DNA from: Gamarada debralockiae
Taxonomy: Eukaryota; Ascomycota; Leotiomycetes; Helotiales; Hyphodiscaceae
DNA: 64,000 nt
Direction of reading: 5' to 3'
Assembly: GCA_002803225.1 (NCBI GenBank)
Contig: NXFV01002066.1
Location: forward strand, 18,336 to 82,335
A program made the translations under genes and the position numbers. Positions 57,044-64,000 of the stretch are shown here, in pieces (positions within the stretch are counted from its first letter, which is position 1; every line of letters starts with the position of its first letter). Below the pieces are notes generated by a model. That model saw nothing but the letters and a program-made list of their open reading frames with translations. It searched no databases and was not told the origin of the DNA.

Positions 57044-60000
57044 TGAATCTGAGTTCATTCAACATGGGACGGTTACACGCATTGGGATGAGGAGTTCGTT
57101 TGGTTAGTCCGGTCCGCTTCATTCTTTCATTATGGCTTGGTGTGCTGGATACCTTGGTCGGCGTTGCATCACATTTTTACTTCTTCAGATGAGTGAGACG
57201 AGATAGAGAAATTGAAAAGCGTTTGCCATTTACTTGGATTTCACTACTGGTACCCAGTAATCTCGGAGAACCTATCTTTTCAATTGTTCGTTTCAACCAT
57301 TAAAATATTGTTACCCATTGATGAAAAGCGTATATCCGACGCGTCGACAATATGGCGTCCTTGGTGAAAGACTGGATTACCCCAGCTGCGGAAGATGAAT
57401 TATTCAACGCGCATGAGACCATCGGGGTGCACGCCTGGCCAAACTCTCCAAAAGCACCTAGACGATTTGTTTCGAGATGAGCGATCATGTGATCTCTCCC
57501 TAGCTCGCGTCCAATCGTGTACTTAGGTACTAATCAATTTTCGAAACTTTCTCTCTTCTCTCTTTACCTGTTGGTCTCGATCAGCCCCGGTCATTTCCCC
57601 CCGAGACTGGTTCTTGGATGAAATCTTCCCCAATCTGATTGAAAAATCGGACTCTGCGACGTTGCATATGCCGTTGGTTACGGCAACAATGCTTCTCAAC
57701 TTCTAGTACAAACCCCCCATTCTTTCCGCCTTCAGATTGTAAGTAATGCAGTCTTTTCTAAAAACTTGTGGGTGTTTTGTCGCTATCCAAAATATCCGCC
57801 TTTAATCACTAAAACGATTTGAACGATTAATGGTTGTCGTGACGGATCCAAACAGAGTTCTCAATGTTGGATGCAACTTCTATCCTCCCAAACGATCAAT
57901 ATCAACTCTCTTGACTGTGGAAGAAGGCTGACGAAGGAAGGAGAAGAGTCGAAGAGTCATACCGATTTCATTCTTCGCTAACTGTCGTACCAGTGTCGAT
58001 TCTCCTGTACAAAAACCGCCGACCTCTCGACAGACTCTTTGTCAACCCCTCCACCAACTCCTTCGTGCTCTTACTTCTCTACCAACGCCAGCCAAGACAA
58101 CATCACCCATACAGAGTTGCATCAACTCTCGTAAGTCTCTCAACCCAATCAATCCTTAATCAAGGGTGTTACGTTTTTGAAAGCCATTCGAGAGCAAAAA
58201 CTGACCTCACCTGTAGCACAAGAGTTAACCGGTCCTCCGACTTTCAACATTTCGCAACTCGATCGAGAACTTCATCGACTTCCCTCCCACCCAAAGTTTA
58301 CAGCACTCCCAGATCGTCGTGATAGATTTCGTAAGTCTCCAGATTCAACCATTCCTCCTTCTCCCAAACACTCAACATTTGCCCTCTTTCGGGGATCAAA
58401 CATTGACCTCACCTTTGGTCGAAACCGACAGCCCTCCATCCACACTTGGCCACAAAATACTTCACACTCTCGCAGTGTCATCGTACATCTCTTGAGTCTC
58501 CCACCAGAACTGTTCCTGCCAATCAAGGGGGCGCGCACACATGGTATACACATAAAGGTATTGCGATGATTTCAATAGAAAAGCGTTCAGCTCAATCCAA
58601 TTATTGCATTTAAATCGTTCAAACTATTTCAGCAATTCGGAAATCCCGTGTACCTCCCGGTCCTATCAACGCAGACATGGAACGGCAGGTAAGAGTACAT
58701 TGAACTTCCCAATGAAAGAATCCAACCCCAAATTAGCCCGCGCTCCTTCTACAAGTTCTAAGCCCCAAATTATGAACAATCCTCTCAGTCCGTATTCCCA
58801 TCCACAGTGGGGAGTCGCACAGACGATTTTGCGTTTCAATCGTGCATCACGCGATACAGTAACACTTCTCCGTGAATACCCATCTAGAACGTAGGATGAA
58901 CTCTGTGAAGCGCATAAATTGGGCTATTTGCATAGCCTTCGGTGATGTTTCAGCTGCTGTCTTCCGCCTTATACTTGTGTGGGAGAGTTGGAGCTGGGAG
59001 AGGGTGTATATATGATGCCATAACCCAACATCTTTGAGCTTGTGTCTTCTTGATGTATGTGTGATTTTATGAATTCTATTGCAATTGTGGTTGCGATTGG
59101 ACTCATGTGTTTATTGTCTTGTTAAGCTTCGCGGTGTTGGATCGTGGGACGGATATTCTTTTCTGCGCTTTCTGTTGCGGAGAATATCAACGGCAATGGC
59201 TTCTTGAAGTTGCGTTATCGAAAGGCTATTCGGTGGAGGTAGGAGGGAAACTTGAGTCGAGTCTGTTGAAGAAAGAGGGGTTGTCAGCATTGGCATCTTG
59301 GAATCCGGAGCTTGAATGGGAAGACTTTGCACGCATGTACGGCCCTGATCCGGAAGAACTGTTTCAGGCTGGTTGTATTTGTGGTGAAGACTGTCGGCCG
59401 AGGTTCTCGTGCAGAGGTAGAGTCCAGGACGAGGAAATAAGCTCGCGCAAGCTTTGACAACACTTCAAAGTCAAGTTGAAGATTTTGAGAGATGGAAGTG
59501 GTTATTGCGACGACATTACTGAGGGAAGGTAGAAGGAATTTGGCATCATGCTGGGTAAAACAGGCAGTGTGTGGGCTCGGTGATTTTGGGGCGCTTTCAA
59601 CTACGGTACAGCAGGTTACTGGCTGTATGTTTGGATGTTTGGATCGCAGCACCCACAGATCAGAAAACCGATTTTTGAAAAATGCTGATTGTTCATTATC
59701 TTTCAGAGAGTTCTGATATTTGAGGTTCTTTTGCTCGTGTGCGGGTTCAGCTAGAGTTGCCGTGAGGAACGCGAGAGGGGAGGTACGCTGACAGCCACGG
59801 ATCGGTCTTTGAACATCTTATATATCCAAATATCATATCAGACTCAAAATATAGCTATGGGAGTGTCAGGGGTTAGTGAGGATTGGCTGAGGATGTTTGT
59901 TTTGGCGCTCCAGGAAGTTCGAGTTAACATTCCACGATGACGAATTGCCACAATAGCGTGGTCAGATATCGGAATTTATTAGTTTCAGCGGATTGTCAAA

Positions 60001-63000
60001 GGTGCAATCTCAATCGCTGAGCATAGTTGCTCGGCTTTATGAGTGTATGCTTGAGCAGCTGCGTGTCTTATTTTGATTCAGAATACATGCTTAGGAAGTC
60101 TTTTATATTATCTAACGCAGTTCTATAGCTAAGGGAAAGGTGGCTATGCGAGCTGTCGGCTGTGATCTCAGGCAAATATGGCCAGATGCGTACAAATAGC
60201 AGACGTTTTGTTTTCATCCCAAGTGGATTATGGGTAGGACAGGTTGATATTGACATTTGAACGTCACGTTCGGGTCTTTTGGAGTCCATAAATTACCATA
60301 ACAATAATCGTGTACTTTACATTACTCCACTGCCGGATTGCAGTGCCTCGCTGAATCTTCTATTTTGACATTTAGGATTTGGGGGATAACTTTGGAAATA
60401 ATATGAATGGATTTTGAATCTAAATTATATACGAATGAAGAATACAAATCCCTTGATCTCGCAAATGCGCTATCAAATGTCAAAGAGTAGTCTGATTTGA
60501 CAGACAAATGGACCACTAGGAATGGTTCACGGTACTCCGAAAACTTCGCCCACTTGATGCACCAATCTCTCATGATCTTTATGGCTGAGGGTAATCTCCA
60601 GTTGTGAACGGACCTCGCAGGAAATCGTGAAGTATTCGTCCGTCCGCAATCGAGAAAAGGGCACGCAACCCCACATCACATCCAACCCATCTCGCGCGTT
60701 CATATCGTACAGCACTTGTAACTATGAGATTTCGGCCTCTTCATCGTTGAGATCAGATGATTGTCTGCGCTAGCGCTCAAAAGAGGCTTCATTCAGGATA
60801 TCCCTTCACCCAGAACAGGGAATGGGGACCACACACACCCCATGCTTCCCAAATATCTATACCTAAATGGTACATTCATCTATACCCTTGTCTGCATTCT
60901 GTCAACGCTCATAGCGAAACTGGTCGCAGGCGGATGTGAAGCGCTGGTGGAGATTGAGATCCTTGCGAAGGCATGTGAATTAAATGAATCTCCTCCATGC
61001 TCTTACAAACTTTGTATGATAGTCTGTTCTACTAAGAACGATGTTCATATACTTGCTATAAAACGATAGAGATTGACTTTCCGGTGTGGAAGGGCCCGAT
61101 AATAGACCGATTTTCGCATGCACGTTCCCTTCTTATAATCGGCATGCATAATTCATGCGGTATAGGGTATAGGTGATATAACAGCAGCGAGAAGGGGGGG
61201 TATAAGATCGACTGGAAGGTTCCGAGATAGTGGCCAGGGCGGTGACGCGTTGTCCTTGTCCGGGGTCGTGATACACTCCCTGCCTCGCCAGTGTCGGTCG
61301 GAAATTAAATGTATTCGCGAAAAGTAGCCCTGCCCCGGAACACGAAGTGGCGCTTACCTCTAATTACATCCAGTAGTCGTATTTCATCGCCGGATTTGTG
61401 AAGACTCAATTATTGACAAATGCCATGTGATGCTCCGGTAAGATTGCAAGATCTAAGGGTACCGGGGCATGACGGGGTAACTTGCACGGGAAGTGGGGCA
61501 CGGAATGTTCCTCCATGGTTTGAAGGCTCAGATAGGCAGTCGCTTTCGGAATATTGGATCTTGAAGCACTGAGTTGCTGGACGGAGTAGTGACGAGCATT
61601 GTAAGTTCCAGGATCTTGAACAAGCCTACATTCGGCCTCAGATCGGTGCCAGATTTGCTGTTGCAGCTTCGTAGATGATCGTAGCAATTTAGAGTTTGCT
61701 CGGATAGGCTAGAGCTGTCAAGATGACGGAATGAGGGTTGGGCCGGGGTCGGTTAAACGCCCGTTATTGAAATGGGTTCCGCTTATGGGAAGGACTTCGC
61801 GCTTTCTGCAACCTCGACTGCATGTCCCCGCATGGTTCGCTTACAGAAAAGCGTGACATCAGCGGAAGTCGAGCAAGGTTGCTTGGACAATTGAGTCGTG
61901 CGGCCATTGCCGTGTCAGTCTCTGGATTCGAAATCTCCAGGTTGACGGTTTGGGTGGCTTGGCGGCTCATACAGTGGAAGTCGACGTCCAAGTCGTCAAG
62001 GATCAAATGATAGAACCTCTACAATCCCTGCGTTGGCTAGATTTGAGAGAGTAAGACACACGGCGGCCTCTGACGAGCTTGGAACGCAAACGAATTCAAA
62101 TCAGATAGAATCCTGTTATTTGATTCCAAATAAGGCATAGCTCCGACTTCGTTGAATTGGGTGCTGTTGGTGTCGCCAGATGGAATGGACATAGGGTGAC
62201 GCTCAAGTCGCCACTTGGAGAGATAACAAGACTCTAGATCATCAGATTTGGTATCTGAGGGGCCCAAATCCTAATGCTAGGGTTAATCTTGACATTTTTG
62301 TAGTCAAAACTGTAGGCATTATCCGCCTTGGAACTTCTATAGGGTCATTCAAAGCGAAGGAGCTACTTCTCAATGACAACATTCTGAAAGGAGTTCCCAG
62401 ATGGGGAGACTTCTTTCGCAGTCCAATTAATTCTGCACCTTTAGAATTTCAGAAGCTTACCTAGAAAAGCCCATCGACAAGAGGAGTGATTAAGATGTGA
62501 AAGATAAGTGAAGAGATGGAGGATATTCTTGATAATCTGGATTCCTCCTTTGACAGCTATTCGCCTTTCCAAGTCAAGAAAGTCTCCGACAAAGCCATTA
62601 GCAATCCATTGGTTTCCATGCGGTGGTCTCTGGGTCGGCGTCGCTGTGGCTGAATCAATCTGGATTCAGCCACAGGCGTCCATTGGAGATTCCACAAGCC
62701 TTCGATTACCGGTACTGCTGACGCAAGACATAAAATCCACTGCGATAATACTTCGTACCATAAGGCTTTTGGACGGCATTTGATAGTGAATGTCATATTT
62801 CGCAACTCCATAGCGCAAAAATTCGTCCTAGTTTTGTATGATCGTTGGTGAGCGCTTCCCGCCCCACGTGAGAAGTACATCGCATTTCATGTTTTGAAGA
62901 AGCGCGCCAGATCGACCACTCGGTTCGACAATTGACAGTTGTGTCGACTTTGACTGGTTTGAGACATTCCTCGCTTGCCACGGCTTCCGATACGATAGCG

Positions 63001-63960
63001 AAGCCTGTATGCATTTATCCCGACCCTTATTTGATATCGAGTATCATAATATGTGATATGATCATATGATATGACACCGTAGGTGTTCGTGAAAATGTCA
63101 CTCTCAATCAATCTCATCATGCCCCCAACCTCGGCGTGAATCTTGACGGCGAGCCAGAATTAAAGTAAAGGCTTCATGTGCGCTGCTCGTGTCGCACTGA
63201 AAACCCGCCCAATCAGCCCAATCGTCCAATTCGCAGGATGCATTGATGTAAAGCAAAATGGTCCTGACTACTGTAATCGTGGAATTTTCTCCGATTTCTC
63301 GGTGATCCAGGATTCTTGGGTTTTGTGGGCAAGCAGGGGTCGCTGGTGGCTTTTTGTCCAATTTGTTGAGATGGTGAAGGGCGAAATTGGAAGCACCAAA
63401 AAGCATTCGACGTCTCGCATTTCCCTGATTCTTTTTGCATTTGCCATGTGGTTGCTCTGCGAATACAGAGTCTGAAGCGGCTACATGCAGCATCCTTCCG
63501 TCACTACCAAGAGTCGAACCCGGTCTGGTCCGGCAAGAGTGCCTGCAATGGCGACCCAGTGACAGAAGGCCCATCCTGCCAGGCTCGCCGAAATTTTCAT
63601 AAAAATAAAGTGGCAGCGGCATCTTGCATGGCAAGTCTGGGACTTTGGTAGAGAATGCCCATGTCCTTTACGGGTGCACGTTGAGTCCCGAGCGGGGAAG
63701 ATGGCCGGAAGCGATCGAAGAAAAGTTCGGATGATCCCATCCAGACAGGCGGTGCTTTGCCGATCATTAGATGATACAGGGTCTAAAATGCACGAGCAGG
63801 TGGACCGGGCTCAGGCTTTATTAATCTTCCTCCTCGGTTCCAAATCTGCTTCGGAAATACTGTACTGTCTGTGCTCAACGGCCGAGAGAGCCCAAGATGA
63901 AGGCATGCTAGCTGAGAGTTAACCAATACTGTAAATCTGTAATTTATGTGAAGTTGGAAA
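57044..63960. other. Gene-poor tail of the window
   Basis: Nearly 7 kb with no gene I can support. Open frames are short, mostly without ATG, and show no family signatures. Near 58.1-58.9 kb several GTAAGT/GTAAGA donors pair with CAG or AAG acceptors at intron-like distances, suggesting a spliced transcript with little coding potential. A plus-strand frame ending at 59457 (EDFARMYGPDPEELFQAGC) reads protein-like but has no start. Base composition is not obviously AT-biased, so this is not a simple RIP-eroded block. Confidence 0.45.
62644..62675. repeat. Perfect 13-bp inverted repeat (hairpin)
   Basis: CTGTGGCTGAATC (62644-62656) and GATTCAGCCACAG (62663-62675) are exact reverse complements separated by a 6-nt loop (AATCTG). 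No gene end lies nearby, so it is not a recognisable terminator; it may be the remnant of an inverted-repeat element. Confidence 0.75.
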
Positions 63961-63978
63961 ATGCCTTTTCTTTTTTTT

Positions 63979-64000
63979 TGGGGGGGGGGGGGGGGGGGGG
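63979..64000. repeat. Terminal poly-G run
   Basis: The window ends in a T-run followed by an uninterrupted G run of about 22 bases. Such a run at an end is typical of contig-edge or low-signal sequencing artefact and need not be genomic. Confidence 0.7.

Noticed and set aside
63050..63075. AT-rich palindrome ATATGATCATAT
   Set aside because: Only 12 bp and within AT-rich DNA, so expected by chance.
63500..63590. tRNA-like GGGTTCGACTC on the minus strand
   Set aside because: The T-arm-like stretch has only wobble-rich pairing, and no acceptor, D-arm or anticodon stem can be drawn around it.
63104..63634. 176-codon minus-strand frame
   Set aside because: Composition is mixed and Cys/His/Arg-rich without pattern, with no domain, splice context or promoter; likely chance.

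Overview
The window is nuclear DNA of a filamentous ascomycete (Pezizomycotina). Evidence is the short GT-AG introns (mostly 45-75 nt), the Zn2Cys6 regulator, P450s, secreted pectinesterase, DUF6594-type protein and dispersed TA-flanked inverted-repeat element. The gene set would suit a plant- or litter-associated fungus, possibly a leotiomycete, but that placement is only an impression from protein flavour. About 18 intact protein genes can be modelled. Splice joins below were derived by reading frames across GT-AG boundaries and checking that phase is kept; there is no transcript evidence.

Layout. 0-5.3 kb: C-terminal fragment of a truncated gene, a WBP2/GRAM-domain gene, QCR6 (hinge subunit of respiratory complex III) and an FLVCR-like MFS transporter, all on +. 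5.43-5.87 kb: a 436-bp TA-flanked MITE. 6.3-10.6 kb (-): a GBD/FH3 protein without a formin FH2 domain, and an Aim32/Apd1-like thioredoxin-fold protein. 11.0-12.1 kb (+): an OB-fold-like protein. 12.4-15.7 kb (-): a secreted pectinesterase and a DUF6594-type membrane protein. 16.6-21.6 kb: a copper amine oxidase (-) divergent from a decayed amino-acid permease (+). 23.6-26.2 kb: NCS6 (tRNA thiolation) and the ribosomal protein eL8 gene fire divergently from a 264-bp promoter. 27.3-30.3 kb: beta-carbonic anhydrase (+) and an ornithine-cyclodeaminase-family protein (-).

30.7-41.6 kb looks like a small metabolic cluster: aldo-keto reductase, two P450s on opposite strands, a full-length but broken MFS transporter and a Zn2Cys6 regulator. 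The reductase promoter carries three copies of a TTAAGCCGG-like motif. 42.0-57.0 kb returns to housekeeping genes: a five-exon YTH-domain RNA-binding protein, GPI mannosyltransferase 2, a conserved fungal protein of unknown function, and the giant proteasome activator BLM10.

57.0-64.0 kb has no gene I can support: only short open frames, a series of intron-like GT-AG pairs near 58 kb, a perfect 13-bp hairpin near 62.65 kb, and a terminal poly-G run that is probably an assembly or sequencing artefact. Both decayed genes are transporters lying beside intact enzyme genes (permease by amine oxidase; MFS beside P450s and regulator), so this locus seems to have lost uptake or export steps while keeping the catabolic or biosynthetic enzymes.
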